A DNA stretch of 64,000 bases from Candidatus Sericytochromatia bacterium S15B-MN24 CBMW_12 (GCA_002083825.1 DAZV01000030.1:1-64000); one strand, 5' to 3'; counted from the first letter of the stretch, positions 36,627 to 46,820 are shown. Program-made: numbers and translations. Notes: generated by a model not told the origin, from the sequence alone.

Positions 36627-38501
36627 CTAGCCGCGCAGGCAGCGGCGGTTCAGCTCGTTCATGGGCATCAGGAAGCCCGTCGGGCGGCCGTGGGGACAGG
36701 TAAAGGGCTGTTCGCACTTGCGCCAGAGGTTGAGGATGCGCTGCATTTGCGCCTCGTCGAGGCGATCGCCCGCTCGCGTGGCCGAGTGACATGCGATCGA
36801 GATGCGCCAGGCGTCATCCTTGTTCTTGGGGGATACGAAGCGCGACTCGCAGCCTCGCCCCAGCATGTCTCGGATCACGTCCTCGGCCTCGGTGATCGGC
36901 AAGATGCTCGGAACGGCGCGGACGGCCCAGGTGGATTCGCCGAAGGGTTCGATGCGGAAGCCGAGGGCTTCGAGCTTGGGGACGTTCTCCTCCAGCACGG
37001 CGTGCTCCGCATGGCTCAGCGAGAGGGGCACGGGCAGCAGCAGCTCCTGGCTGATGGCTTCGGCAGGGAGCAATTGCTCGTAGAGGTAGCGCTCGTGGGA
37101 ATTATGCTGGTCGAGCAGATAGAGGCCCTCGGGGTGCTCGAGCACGATGTAGGTATCCTGGAGCTGCCCGATGATGCGCAGGGAGTCCCAGGGGAAATCG
37201 ACGTCCCGGTTCTGGGCGATCACGTCGGGAAACGCCGATTGATACGGCGTGGGCCGGAGGGGCATGAGCGGGCGGTAGGCATCCATCGCGGCGTCCGTCG
37301 CCTCGGGACCATGGGGTTCGATCCTGCCTGGATGCGGCCCGTCGGACCATGGGGATGCTGGCCGCAAGACCGATCCCGGCGGGCCGAAAACCGGCGGACC
37401 GGAGACCGGCGGACCTGAAAAGTGCGACGGGTGGGCAGGCGCGCTCGACTTCGAGGCCTCGAAGTCCGAGGCTCGGAACCCCGGGTTTTCTTGGGAATCC
37501 TCGGCTGCGGCGAGCGGGTTGCGGCGCAAGGCTCGGGCCACCGCCTCGCGGATCAGGAAGAAGAAGCTCTGGGCGTCGGCCAGGCGGACTTCCTTCTTGG
37601 TCGGGTGGACGTTCACGTCGACCCGTTCGGGATCGACCGTCAGGGAGAGGATGTAGAGGGGGTGGCGGCCCGAGGGGATATGCCCGAGAAAGGCTTCCTC
37701 GACGGCCCGTGCGAGGGTGGGATGGCGCACGGGGCGGCCATTGAGGTAGAACCACTGCTTGTCCCTGCCTGAGCGGATGAGTTCCGGGGGGCTGACCAGC
37801 CCCTTCAGGGTGCCGTGAGGACTTTCGCCTTCGACGGGGATCATGGCTTGGGCCATGTCGAGGCCGAGCACGTAGGCGGCGGTGTCTGCGAGGTTGGTGG
37901 CGCCCGAGGTGTTGAAGACCTCTCGTCCGTTGGAGGTGAGGACCATCTGGATCTCGGGATTGGCGAGCGCGAGCGAGGTCACGGTTTCGACGACGTGGCC
38001 CATCTCGGTATTGACCGAGCGTAAGAATTTGAGTCGTGCGGGCGTGTTGAAGAAGAGCTCCTCGACCAGGATCTGGGTGCCCTCCGGGCAGCCTGCTGGG
38101 GTGACCACCGGATCGGAGCCGCCGTGGATGACGATCTGAGTGCCGCTTTGCTCGCCGCGGGCCCGCGTCGTCAGGGTGACCTTGGCCACCGAGGCGATGG
38201 ACGCGAGGGCCTCGCCGCGGAACCCGTTGGAGGTGAGGCGGAAGAGATCCTCGGCGGACTGGATCTTGGAGGTGGCGAAACGCTCGAAGGCCAGGAGGGC
38301 GTCCTCGTGGGACATGCCCTCGCCGTCGTCGACGACCCGGATGGTCCGTCCGCCCTCGGTGGCGAAGACCTGGATGCGCGGAGATCCGGCATCGATCGAA
38401 TTCTCGACCAGCTCCTTGACGACGGAGCTGGGGCGTTCGATGACCTCGCCGGCGGCGATCTGGTTGGCGATATGAAGCGAAAGGCGTTGGATTTTGGCCA
38501 T
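36627..38501 (-). CDS. mutL: DNA mismatch repair protein MutL
   Basis: MAKIQRLSLHIANQIAAGEVIERPSSVVKELVENSIDAGS, RFATSKI, GFRGEALASIASV; C-terminal DQHNSHERYLYE and CPHGRP. Start placed at 38501 rather than 38765. Confidence 0.96.
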   Translation of the reverse strand: MAKIQRLSLHIANQIAAGEVIERPSSVVKELVENSIDAGSPRIQVFATEGGRTIRVVDDGEGMSHEDALLAFERFATSKIQSAEDLFRLTSNGFRGEALASIASVAKVTLTTRARGEQSGTQIVIHGGSDPVVTPAGCPEGTQILVEELFFNTPARLKFLRSVNTEMGHVVETVTSLALANPEIQMVLTSNGREVFNTSGATNLADTAAYVLGLDMAQAMIPVEGESPHGTLKGLVSPPELIRSGRDKQWFYLNGRPVRHPTLARAVEEAFLGHIPSGRHPLYILSLTVDPERVDVNVHPTKKEVRLADAQSFFFLIREAVARALRRNPLAAAEDSQENPGFRASDFEASKSSAPAHPSHFSGPPVSGPPVFGPPGSVLRPASPWSDGPHPGRIEPHGPEATDAAMDAYRPLMPLRPTPYQSAFPDVIAQNRDVDFPWDSLRIIGQLQDTYIVLEHPEGLYLLDQHNSHERYLYEQLLPAEAISQELLLPVPLSLSHAEHAVLEENVPKLEALGFRIEPFGESTWAVRAVPSILPITEAEDVIRDMLGRGCESRFVSPKNKDDAWRISIACHSATRAGDRLDEAQMQRILNLWRKCEQPFTCPHGRPTGFLMPMNELNRRCLRG

Positions 38502-38791
38502 GAGTACCCTTGAGTGGCCGGGCGGTACGGCCGTAAGATCGCAGCAGCGAGGCCATTGTAACACTGCCGATGGCCCGGGGTAAAACCGCCCGGCGCGCGA
38601 AAGGCGAGGTGCCCTGCTGGCGGTTTGAATTCCAGATGCGCGGGGGGTGAGCGCGAGATCGAGCGAGATGCCGAGGGGGAGCGCCGTCGGTGGTTCGGGG
38701 ATCGGGCATCGGAGCGAGTAATGACGAGGATCGGGGTACATGAAGGAGGCAGGAGACGAGGGCAAGGATTGTAGATCCGGGAGGTGCTGTC

Positions 38792-39499
38792 ATGAATACT
38801 CCGGAGGAAAGCGGGATCTGGCGCCCGTCGGGTGAGGAGGAGCTCGATCTCACCAACCCGATGCAGCTATCCTTTGCGATCTTGAACATCGCGCTCTTGG
38901 GCGAAGCGGAGCGGGTTCGGGTGGTCAGCCACCTGGCGGATGTGGGGCAGTACTACCAGGCGGCGCGCTGCCTCGAGATCGTCGCGCAGCATCGCTTGGG
39001 CCTGGACTTCACCGGCGCGGAGCTCATCGATTATCAGATTCCCGGGTTCGGGAGCTTCCATGCCATGATCTACGAGCTGCTGCGCTCGGGCTCGCTCTAC
39101 CACCGGGCCAAGCGGCCCGGAACGGCCTTGGCTGCCTACCGTCGCGCCCTGCTCTTCGTCGAGGAGGCGCTCCGCAGCATGAAGCGCTACCCTCAGAACG
39201 ACCAGGATGCCGTCTGGGGGATCGGGTTGGCGTTCGAGCTGGCGGGCCACTGCTGTGCAGCGATGGACGATTCGAGCGGTCTGGAGTATTATCAAGCGGC
39301 AGAGAGTTACTGGGGCAAAGCGGTCAGGTTGCGTCCGGAAGAGATCATTCACTGGACCTACCACCCGGTGACGAAGACCGTCATCAACTGTTTGAAGCCC
39401 GTCGTAGAGGCGCGTTCGCTCAGCGACGACTACCGTGAACAACTGTTGACGAGCGACTACCAGACCCGCCTGGAGTCCGCCAAGAGCCTGTTACGATAG
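38792..39499 (+). CDS. Hypothetical helical-repeat (TPR-like) protein
   Basis: 235 aa; YQAARCLEIV, LYHRAKRPGTALAAYRRALLFVEEAL. Confidence 0.6.
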   Translation: MNTPEESGIWRPSGEEELDLTNPMQLSFAILNIALLGEAERVRVVSHLADVGQYYQAARCLEIVAQHRLGLDFTGAELIDYQIPGFGSFHAMIYELLRSGSLYHRAKRPGTALAAYRRALLFVEEALRSMKRYPQNDQDAVWGIGLAFELAGHCCAAMDDSSGLEYYQAAESYWGKAVRLRPEEIIHWTYHPVTKTVINCLKPVVEARSLSDDYREQLLTSDYQTRLESAKSLLR

Positions 39500-39568
39500 G
39501 ACTCCGCGACACCCCCGGCGTTGCGTGAGCGCATGGTTGCTGGCGGCGCGCATTAACGGAGAAGACGA

Positions 39569-40285
39569 TTGGAACTAGTGGAAGAGGATCTCTACGTCGT
39601 ACTCGGCGTCGACCCACAAGCCACGGATGCCCAGATCCGCAAAGCCTACAAAGCCCTTGCCATCGAGTTGCATCCCGACCGCTTCGTCGGCCGGCCTGAC
39701 GAGCAGGAAGATGCCCAGAAGCGCTTCGCCAAGGTCTCCCACGCCTACGTCGTCCTGAAGAACACCGAGCAGCGCAACGAATACGACTTCCTTCGCCGCC
39801 TGAAGTCCGAGCCCGAAGAGGCGCCCCCCCCACCCCCCGACGACGAAGCTCAACAGCAACGTCGCGAACGCGGCGAACGCCACTTCAAGCGGGGCATGGC
39901 CCGACAGATGGATCGCGACTTCAAGGGAGCCATCGACTCCTTCAAAGAAGCCATCCAGCACGACCCCTCCGTCTCCCAGTGGCATAGCATGCTCGCCGTC
40001 TGCTACCAGAAGCAGGGTTGGGGTTCCTATGCCAAGGCCGAAGTCGCCGCCGCCCTCAAACTCGACCCCCGCGATGCCCTCGCCCTCAAGCTCCGTACCG
40101 CTTTGCGACAGCAGGAACTCGAAGCCAAGGAACTCGAAGCCAAGGAATCAAAAAAGGGGAAAAAGAAAAAAGGCGCCCCCCCAAAACCCAAGCGCGCCGC
40201 TGCCGGAACTGTCGCCTTCAAGAAGAAGCGCACCAGCTTCCTCCAAAACCTTCTCGGCATCTTCCGACGCAAATCTACGGACTAG
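39569..40285 (+). CDS. J-domain plus TPR-like protein
   Basis: DLYVVLGVDPQATDAQIRKAYKALAIELHPDRF (HPD motif); FKRGMARQMDRDFKGAIDSFKEAIQHDPSVSQWHSMLAVCY. Confidence 0.88.
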   Translation: MELVEEDLYVVLGVDPQATDAQIRKAYKALAIELHPDRFVGRPDEQEDAQKRFAKVSHAYVVLKNTEQRNEYDFLRRLKSEPEEAPPPPPDDEAQQQRRERGERHFKRGMARQMDRDFKGAIDSFKEAIQHDPSVSQWHSMLAVCYQKQGWGSYAKAEVAAALKLDPRDALALKLRTALRQQELEAKELEAKESKKGKKKKGAPPKPKRAAAGTVAFKKKRTSFLQNLLGIFRRKSTD

Positions 40286-40633
40286 CTACTCGTCATCGCG
40301 CGGAGGTCGCGCAGGCAAGTAGTACGCCAAGAGCAACGACGCGATCCCGAGCCCAATCACCCACCAGTCATTGGCCATCAAACCCGCCCTCTCTCATCCC
40401 GCTCGCATGTCGGCCGTATTCCCACCTCCCCGGGGTTCACAAAAGTTTACGTTTCCCGATTGTACTGCCCCCACCCCCCCGGAGCAAGATCACCCGCAGT
40501 GATGGGTCTCGTTTTTTTCGTCCCGTCACCAAGCCCCTTCCTGGTAGCTTGCCCACCGATCCGGGGTACAAGACTCCTGGAAGCCTGTGCCTTTCCGGCG
40601 TCAGGTCGCCTCGATCTTCAGGAGTCTCGCGGC

Positions 40634-41248
40634 ATGGCTGGAAAGTTCAAGTACCGACTTCAAAAAGTCCTCGACATGCGCGCCAAACGCGAGGATGCCG
40701 TCAAGCTCGAAGTGGCCGCCCATAAGCGCGATCGCGACTCCGAACGCGCCGTCCTCGACGACCTCAAGGAACGCCAGCAAAACTCCCAGCGCCAGATGAA
40801 CGACCAACTCGCCGCCGGACGAACCGCTGATGTCCAGATGTCAAACGACTATCTCGGCGCCCTTTCAGACAAGCTCAAAGCCCAAGAAGCCAAGCTCAAG
40901 CTCGCCGAGGCCCGCCTCCTGGAGTCGGAAGCCGAGTTCAAAAAAGTCCAGCGCGAACATGAAACCGTCAAGAAACATAAGGAGAAAAACCGCGAACGCT
41001 GGGCCATCGAAGAAAAACGTCTCGAAGGCCTGCGTCTCGAAGAAATGGTCGGCAACATGAATGCCCTGAAGAAGCGAAAGGCGCTCGAAGACCAAGCCCA
41101 AGACGACGAATACGACGAGCGCCGAGCCCAGGCCGAATCCCTCGCGGAAACCATGATGGCCGAATCCGCGTGGGCCCAAGGGTTTCTCCAGACCGCCCAG
41201 CAGGAGGCGGACCGCCTCAACGCCATTCGACTCAAGCGCAAAGCCTGA
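40634..41248 (+). CDS. fliJ: FliJ-like coiled-coil (flagellar export chaperone family)
   Basis: MAGKFKYRLQKVLDMRAKREDAVKLEVA... long charged coiled coil; followed by FliK-like gene. Confidence 0.65.
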   Translation: MAGKFKYRLQKVLDMRAKREDAVKLEVAAHKRDRDSERAVLDDLKERQQNSQRQMNDQLAAGRTADVQMSNDYLGALSDKLKAQEAKLKLAEARLLESEAEFKKVQREHETVKKHKEKNRERWAIEEKRLEGLRLEEMVGNMNALKKRKALEDQAQDDEYDERRAQAESLAETMMAESAWAQGFLQTAQQEADRLNAIRLKRKA

Positions 41249-41315
41249 AATCGCCCCTGTCAGCCTTCGGGGGCCTTCCCCCAGAAACGAGCCTCGTGCG
41301 CTCCAAGGAGGTGAG

Positions 41316-42128
41316 ATGTTTCCAATCGATCCCCCCATCCGAGTCCCCCTCGAACGTCTGGGCATTCCTCCGGCTGCTGACGAGACCACCCGCCAGGAAG
41401 AGGCCGAGGAGGCCCGCCGCAATGACGACGCCAAGCGCTCTCAGTCCCGCCGCTCGACTTTCGACGAGCATCTCAATACCCTGCTCCCCCCCGGCTGGGC
41501 ACCCCTGACCGAAGTCGAGGCACTCGCCCTCCCCGAACTCCGCCTCACGGACCTCGGCATCACGCCAGGAGTCCAAGGCTACGTCCGCTCCGAGTGGCAA
41601 CTCCGACTTGCCGATCCCTTGCGGGCCTCCGAACTTCAAGACGCCACGTCCATGCCGGTCCTCATCCCGTTGGCCCCGCAGCCCACTCAAGTCGATCCCC
41701 AGGCCCTCCTCGAAGCCGTGAGCGCCGGACAAGCCGTCGATGTGAGCTTCCTGCCCAACGTCCTGATGGCTCAGCTCACCCAGCTCAAACAAGCAGGTCA
41801 GCCCGTCACCCAGCTCGCCCTGCGGCTCAACCCCGAACATCTCGGTCCCCTCAACATGACCGTCGTGGCCGAAGGCGGAAAGGTCTCGGTCCAACTGGCT
41901 GCCGAGAGCGAGTCCACCCGCCAGGTCCTCCAGCGGCAGCTCGAAGATATCAAGGGAATCCTGGTCGCCCATCAGCTGGCACCCGGCGAGCTCAAGGTCG
42001 TCGCCACTCCCAAGGGGCAATCCAGTGGCGGTCGCTCCACCAAGGACGAAGAGGCTTATCCCACCCCGAATCGCTGGGTCGCCAAGCGCCCCAGCAAACC
42101 GGACGAACCCATGAACGTCGCCGTCTGA
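41316..42128 (+). CDS. fliK: FliK-like flagellar hook-length control protein
   Basis: C-terminal Flg_hook motif TQLALRLNPEHLGPLNMTVVAEGGKVSVQLAAESESTRQVLQRQLEDIKGILVAH. Confidence 0.8.
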   Translation: MFPIDPPIRVPLERLGIPPAADETTRQEEAEEARRNDDAKRSQSRRSTFDEHLNTLLPPGWAPLTEVEALALPELRLTDLGITPGVQGYVRSEWQLRLADPLRASELQDATSMPVLIPLAPQPTQVDPQALLEAVSAGQAVDVSFLPNVLMAQLTQLKQAGQPVTQLALRLNPEHLGPLNMTVVAEGGKVSVQLAAESESTRQVLQRQLEDIKGILVAHQLAPGELKVVATPKGQSSGGRSTKDEEAYPTPNRWVAKRPSKPDEPMNVAV

Positions 42129-42132
42129 CCCC

Positions 42133-42174
42133 AAAAGGATGAAGGCCGCCCCACGGGGCGGCCTTCATCCTTTT
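42133..42174. terminator. Bidirectional terminator after fliK
   Basis: AAAAGGATGAAGGCCGCCCC / GGGGCGGCCTTCATCCTTTT, 20-bp perfect stem. Confidence 0.9.
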
Positions 42175-42181
42175 GGTCCCT

Positions 42182-42287
42182 TAGAGCAAACGTCGTTTCT
42201 CCAGGCCAGCGAGGGCTACGACTCTATCGCATCGGGGCAACGTCACGGCTATCCCTCGCTGCCTTACGAAACAGCCGCGGGCGCTAG
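42182..42287. repeat. Dispersed intergenic element, long form
   Basis: Begins TAGAGCAAA, ends CTCGCTGCCTTACGAAACAGCCGCGGGCGCTAG; shares both ends with 63341-63400. Confidence 0.55.
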
Positions 42288-43417
42288 TTTCGAATGGTGA
42301 TGGGGATTTCCTGGGAGGAAATGATCGAGCCGTCGATTTCCATGGCGAGGATCTGAAGGGTGTGATCGCCATTCGAGAACCCCTTGGTATCCAGCGGAAC
42401 TTCGAGTTGCTCCGAGATCTGGGGGACCGCCTTGATGGGCTTCCCGTCGAGTGCGAGGTTCAAGAGGGCCAGCTTGGCGGGGTTCGAGATTCGAACCCGA
42501 ATCAACGGGGTTGAACGAACGATGTTGCCGGCATGGGGGAAATCCAGATCCAGCTTGGCGGGACCTTCGGGCAGCGGAACCGCAGCGGGCTCGACGGGAG
42601 CCGAGAACTTCTGGCGCGACGCGATCGGGTAGCTCACGGCCTTCGGCAGCACCGAAGCTGCCGGGCGTGCTGGACTCGCGGCCGCAGGCGCTGCAACCGG
42701 CATGCCTGCCCGCGGGGTCGACGCGAGCGATCGGCCCTGGCGCACCGGAACGTGGATGTAAACGGGTTTGTACTGGATCGATACCGGCCTATCGACCGAG
42801 ATTGCCTCGGCGAGATCCTGCTCCTGAACATGGACGATCGGAGTCTCGGCGGACGGGACGGTTGCCGAGACCGAGCCTTGGCGGGCGAAGAACGTGCCGA
42901 GGCTGAAGGCCACCAGCATCAACACGGCCATACGGCTGATGGGGGAACGGGAAACATGGATCAGGGGTGCAACCGACGGCATGAGGAAGCCGTAGGACAT
43001 GGCGCGGCGCGTCTTGGCCGGAGCCGATTTCTTCGTGCCCTTGCGCTTAGATCCTGCGCGCGCTTCGGTATCGATATACCCTTCAGGAGGCCGCGAGGCG
43101 TTTCCTGCTCGGTTTTTCGTCGTCGCAGACGCACTCGACTTGCGGGTGGCATGGGGACGGTGAGAGGGGTTGTCCTCGGCGAAAACCTGCTGCTGCATGC
43201 GTTCGATCATGAGTTCCATGGTGACCGAGCGCTTGGGAGCGGGCGCTTCGACGAGTTGCGGTGGACGGGCTCCCGAGTAGCCGCGCGCCATGAAGCGCTT
43301 CAGCTTGATGCATTCGGGACAGAGGTCCTCCTCGACGCAATGGAAGCAGATCGTCATCTTGCAGCTCTGGCAAGTGCTGACGGCTTCGATTTTCGGATGG
43401 TAGAAACAACACTGCAT
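42284..43417 (-). CDS. Membrane protein with N-terminal B-box-like zinc finger and C-terminal Ig-like region
   Basis: MQCCFYHPKIEAVSTCQSCKMTICFHCVEEDLCPECIKLK; one TM (MAVLMLVAFSLGTFFA); C-terminal beta-rich PLIRVRISNPAKLALLNLALDGKPI...GFSNGDHTLQILAMEIDG. Confidence 0.7.
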   Translation of the reverse strand: MQCCFYHPKIEAVSTCQSCKMTICFHCVEEDLCPECIKLKRFMARGYSGARPPQLVEAPAPKRSVTMELMIERMQQQVFAEDNPSHRPHATRKSSASATTKNRAGNASRPPEGYIDTEARAGSKRKGTKKSAPAKTRRAMSYGFLMPSVAPLIHVSRSPISRMAVLMLVAFSLGTFFARQGSVSATVPSAETPIVHVQEQDLAEAISVDRPVSIQYKPVYIHVPVRQGRSLASTPRAGMPVAAPAAASPARPAASVLPKAVSYPIASRQKFSAPVEPAAVPLPEGPAKLDLDFPHAGNIVRSTPLIRVRISNPAKLALLNLALDGKPIKAVPQISEQLEVPLDTKGFSNGDHTLQILAMEIDGSIISSQEIPITIRN

Positions 43418-43601
43418 CGCGACCTCCTTGTACTGCATCTGTTGTCGCGCTTGGGGACCGATCCTTTCTTAAGCCAGGACTAAGCTTGATCGAAGGAGTG
43501 ATTAATACGTGTTTTTTCGTTGATTTCGGTTTTCAAAGGGGGTTCAGAAGCTGCGGGGGCGTGCTTGTTCCTGGATCCGGCGAGTGCTATGATCACGGTC
43601 T

Positions 43602-44768
43602 GTGAACACGATCGAGAGTAAGCTTCAGCAGTTGATCATCCCCGACGGCACCGCCTTGACCGCCACGCGCGGCGCATGGATGGGGGTCGATCTTCGCGCG
43701 ATCGCCCGGAACGTCTCCACGCTCCGAGATTGGCTACCCCCCCAGACCCACCTGATGGCAGTGGTCAAGGCCGACGGTTACGGCCATGGCGCCTTGGCTG
43801 TCGCCCAGACCGCACTGCTCGCGGGGGCCGACTGGCTAGGAGTCGCCACGGTGGCCGAGGGCCTGAGGCTTCGCGGCCTGGGTTTCAACCAGCCGATGCT
43901 TCTCTTGGGGTTGCTGACCCCGCCGGCCTATCCGGCGGCCATCGAAGCAAACCTCGACGTGACCGTGGGATCCGCCGCGGCCTTGATCCTGCTGGCGCGG
44001 ACCGCCAGCCAGATGGGCCGGGTCGCTCGGGTTCATCTCAAGCTCGATACCGGCATGACCCGGGTGGGCGAGCCGATCGAAATCGCGGGGGAGCTGGTGG
44101 CGATTGCCCTCGCCTCGCCTCACCTCGAACTCGTCGGCATCGAGAGCCACCTCTCCAGCGCGGATGCCCTGGATACCCGCTATGCCCAGTCGCAACTCGA
44201 CCGCTTCGCTGCGGCGACCTCCGGCCTCGATCTTCCCGCTTCCGTGATCCGCCACGTGGCGAACTCCGCCGCGACCGTCTTCTTCCCCGAAGCCCACTGG
44301 GACATGGTCCGCCCCGGCCTCCTGCTCTACGGCATTCCGCCGCGACCCGAAGCCTCGGTTCCCTTCCCCCTCCATCGGGCCATGAGTATCAACGCCCGCA
44401 TCACCCAGATCCGCGAGGTCGGCCCCGGAGTCCCGGTCGGCTACGACGGGACCTTCGTGACCCGGGAGAATACCAAGCTGGCCCTGCTCCCGGTCGGCTA
44501 TGCCGATGGCTTGCCCCGTGCCCTTTCCAAGCGCCAGAAGGTCCTGGTGAACGGAATTCGCTGCCCCTTCGCCGGGAACATCTCCATGGATCAATGCGCG
44601 GTCGACGTGACCGCGGCGAATCCGGGGCTCGGGGACGAGGTCGTCTTTCTCGGACGGCAGGGCGACGATGAGATCCGGGTGGAAGAATGGGCCGAGGCAG
44701 CCGGAACCATCCCCTACGAGATCATTTGCGGTTTGGGGCGGCGCTTGCCGCGCCTCTATCACGCCTAA
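43602..44768 (+). CDS. alr: Alanine racemase
   Basis: LMAVVKADGYGHGALAVAQTAL, RVHLKLDTGMTRVG, SLSSADALDT-type region, PVGYADGLPRALSKRQKVLVNG, DQCAVDVT. Confidence 0.95.
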   Translation: MNTIESKLQQLIIPDGTALTATRGAWMGVDLRAIARNVSTLRDWLPPQTHLMAVVKADGYGHGALAVAQTALLAGADWLGVATVAEGLRLRGLGFNQPMLLLGLLTPPAYPAAIEANLDVTVGSAAALILLARTASQMGRVARVHLKLDTGMTRVGEPIEIAGELVAIALASPHLELVGIESHLSSADALDTRYAQSQLDRFAAATSGLDLPASVIRHVANSAATVFFPEAHWDMVRPGLLLYGIPPRPEASVPFPLHRAMSINARITQIREVGPGVPVGYDGTFVTRENTKLALLPVGYADGLPRALSKRQKVLVNGIRCPFAGNISMDQCAVDVTAANPGLGDEVVFLGRQGDDEIRVEEWAEAAGTIPYEIICGLGRRLPRLYHA

Positions 44769-44848
44769 AGCGAACCGATGGAAAACGACGCGAGGCTAAA
44801 AGCAGCATGGGTTGCCGCTCTTAGCCTCGTCTCGACTCGGGTTGCCGC

Positions 44849-45532
44849 TCAGGCCAGCATGACCCGCTGCAACTCGGGATCTTCCCGGAAAACCAGCTCG
44901 TAGAAGCGGCGGACGTTCTCAGCCGAGGTCGGATCCCCCTGGTACTGGTAGCGGGGGGCGAGCGCCACGCGCACCGAAGGCGGGGTCTCGGGGCCGAAGG
45001 CCATCTTGAGGAAGGGAATCTCGGCCTGCAGGCGGCCTGCGCGCTCCAGGGCGGCCATGAGCCACTGATAGGCTTCCGGGGTGAACCGTAGCGGCTTGAG
45101 CGCCGCCTTGAACGACTTGGCGGCTCCCGCGAAGTCCCCGCTCAGGTAATGGCAAATTCCCTTGTAGTAGTGAACTTCGCCGAGGAGGGCATCCAACTCC
45201 GCGCGCTCCGGGATCTGGCCCTCGAAGGCCACTTGCAAGGCGCCCTGGTAGGAGTTGATCGCTTCTTCGTAGATGCGGTTTCCGAAGCAAAGGTGCCCTT
45301 CGCGCAGGGTTCGCAGAAAACGCTCCCCGTCAGGGGTCGAATGCTGGAAGCGCGGTGCCTGGTAAGACTTGGCGGGGACGGGCTTGGCCTCGTCGAGCGA
45401 CCCCTTGCACTTGCCGCAGGCAGGCCGCGGCTGGTTGAAGGCCAGCCGATTCTTGACCTGGCAACCCGGACAGACGACGATCTGGCGGAAAAGTTTGAAG
45501 TCCCAGACCCCGGTTTCGGTAAGGCTTGACAT
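44849..45532 (-). CDS. Zinc-ribbon plus TPR-like hypothetical protein
   Basis: CPGCQVKNRLAFNQPRPACGKCKGSL followed by helical repeats. Confidence 0.65.
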   Translation of the reverse strand: MSSLTETGVWDFKLFRQIVVCPGCQVKNRLAFNQPRPACGKCKGSLDEAKPVPAKSYQAPRFQHSTPDGERFLRTLREGHLCFGNRIYEEAINSYQGALQVAFEGQIPERAELDALLGEVHYYKGICHYLSGDFAGAAKSFKAALKPLRFTPEAYQWLMAALERAGRLQAEIPFLKMAFGPETPPSVRVALAPRYQYQGDPTSAENVRRFYELVFREDPELQRVMLA

Positions 45533-45580
45533 GCATCCTCCTGGAGTTCAAAGAGTGCAGTTAAGCATCATACCACAAGC

Positions 45581-45817
45581 CTATTCGTTCGCTCCAGCCG
45601 CGTCCGGGTGTTCCGGCGGCAGGGCGGGGATGACGATGCCGAAGCCCGTCATGACCAGGAAGAGGGTGGAGAAGAGGATCGCCAGGAGGCGCTTGGACTG
45701 CGATTTTTCGAGGGGGCTGGCAAAGCGGATCTCCGTGGTGCGTGGCTCTGCGTCCCCGATGAAAACGTAGAGCGGCCAGTGGGGTTGCTTGCGGGGTGTG
45801 GGGGGCGGCTTCGTCAA
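45581..45817 (-). CDS. Small single-TM hypothetical protein (78 aa)
   Basis: LLAILFSTLFLVMTGFGIVIPAL hydrophobic segment. Confidence 0.5.
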   Translation of the reverse strand: MTKPPPTPRKQPHWPLYVFIGDAEPRTTEIRFASPLEKSQSKRLLAILFSTLFLVMTGFGIVIPALPPEHPDAAGANE

Positions 45818-45935
45818 TGAGGCGAACTACTGATCTTTTGCCATGAACCCTAACTTATGTGTATTATGCATGTTAAGTATCGTGAACGACAAGCAGATTC
45901 AGTAGAAGAGCAATACCGCCTGCAGGAGATACCGC

Positions 45936-46763
45936 TTGAAGCAATCCGCACGTGATCCGCATGGCCACTCCGCCGCGCATGACGCTCACGAGACGAACAG
46001 TCCCTGGCCTCCGGTAGCATCGATCGGCGCGATGGTGATGTTCTTCAGCTTCGTGGCATTCTTCGCGGGGAAGACTACCCTCGGCTGGCCCTTGCTCACC
46101 GTGGGGGCCGTCGTCACGTTGGCCGGCTCTATCGGCTGGTGGGTGTCCCTGGTAAAGGAACAGCTTCCCGGCCCGCCGCCCGTTGGAATGCCGGGACAGC
46201 CCAGCGACTTCAAGTTGGGCTGGATCCTCTTCATCGCCTCGGAGATCATGTTCTTCGCGGCCTTCTTCGGCTTCCTCTTCTACTCCCGATTCCGGGCCGC
46301 CACCTGGCCGCCCGAGGGAGTGCCCCTCCCTATCCATGACATGACCCTGCCCGCCGTCATGACGGTTTTACTGGTCACCAGCGGTTTGACCTATACCTTC
46401 GCCGAGTGGTCGCTGCTCGCCAAGAAGCGCGGGGGAATGATCGTCGGTTTGACGCTCACCGTCATCCTGGGCTGCGCCTTCCTCGCCATCCAGTACTACG
46501 AATGGGCCCACTCCGCCCTCAAGATCACCGACGGCCTCCTGGGCTCGGCCTTTTTCATACTGACCGGCTTCCACGGGGTTCACGTCATCGTCGGAGTGAT
46601 CTTCATTCTGGTGAACCTGATTCGCTCCCTGCTGGGGCATTTCACCCCGCGGCGCCACTTCGGACTGCAGGCTGCCGGTTGGTACTGGCACTTCGTCGAC
46701 GTGGTCTGGATCTTCCTGGTCATCGTGCTGTACCTACCCCTGCTTTCCGGTGGCGGACACTGA
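45936..46763 (+). CDS. ctaE: Cytochrome c oxidase subunit III
   Basis: FIASEIMFFAAFFGFLFYSRF, ILTGFHGVHVIVGVIFILVNLIRS, WYWHFVDVVWIFLVIVLYL. Confidence 0.95.
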   Translation: MKQSARDPHGHSAAHDAHETNSPWPPVASIGAMVMFFSFVAFFAGKTTLGWPLLTVGAVVTLAGSIGWWVSLVKEQLPGPPPVGMPGQPSDFKLGWILFIASEIMFFAAFFGFLFYSRFRAATWPPEGVPLPIHDMTLPAVMTVLLVTSGLTYTFAEWSLLAKKRGGMIVGLTLTVILGCAFLAIQYYEWAHSALKITDGLLGSAFFILTGFHGVHVIVGVIFILVNLIRSLLGHFTPRRHFGLQAAGWYWHFVDVVWIFLVIVLYLPLLSGGGH

Positions 46764-46820
46764 CGCCGGCTCCTGGTTCGCTTGCGACATCGAATTCGAT
46801 CCGAGTTTTGGAGGACAGAA

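Noticed and set aside
38502-38765. N-terminal extension of mutL ORF
   Set aside because: MutL family start MAKIQRLS fits position 38501; extension is Pro/Arg-rich and not family-like.
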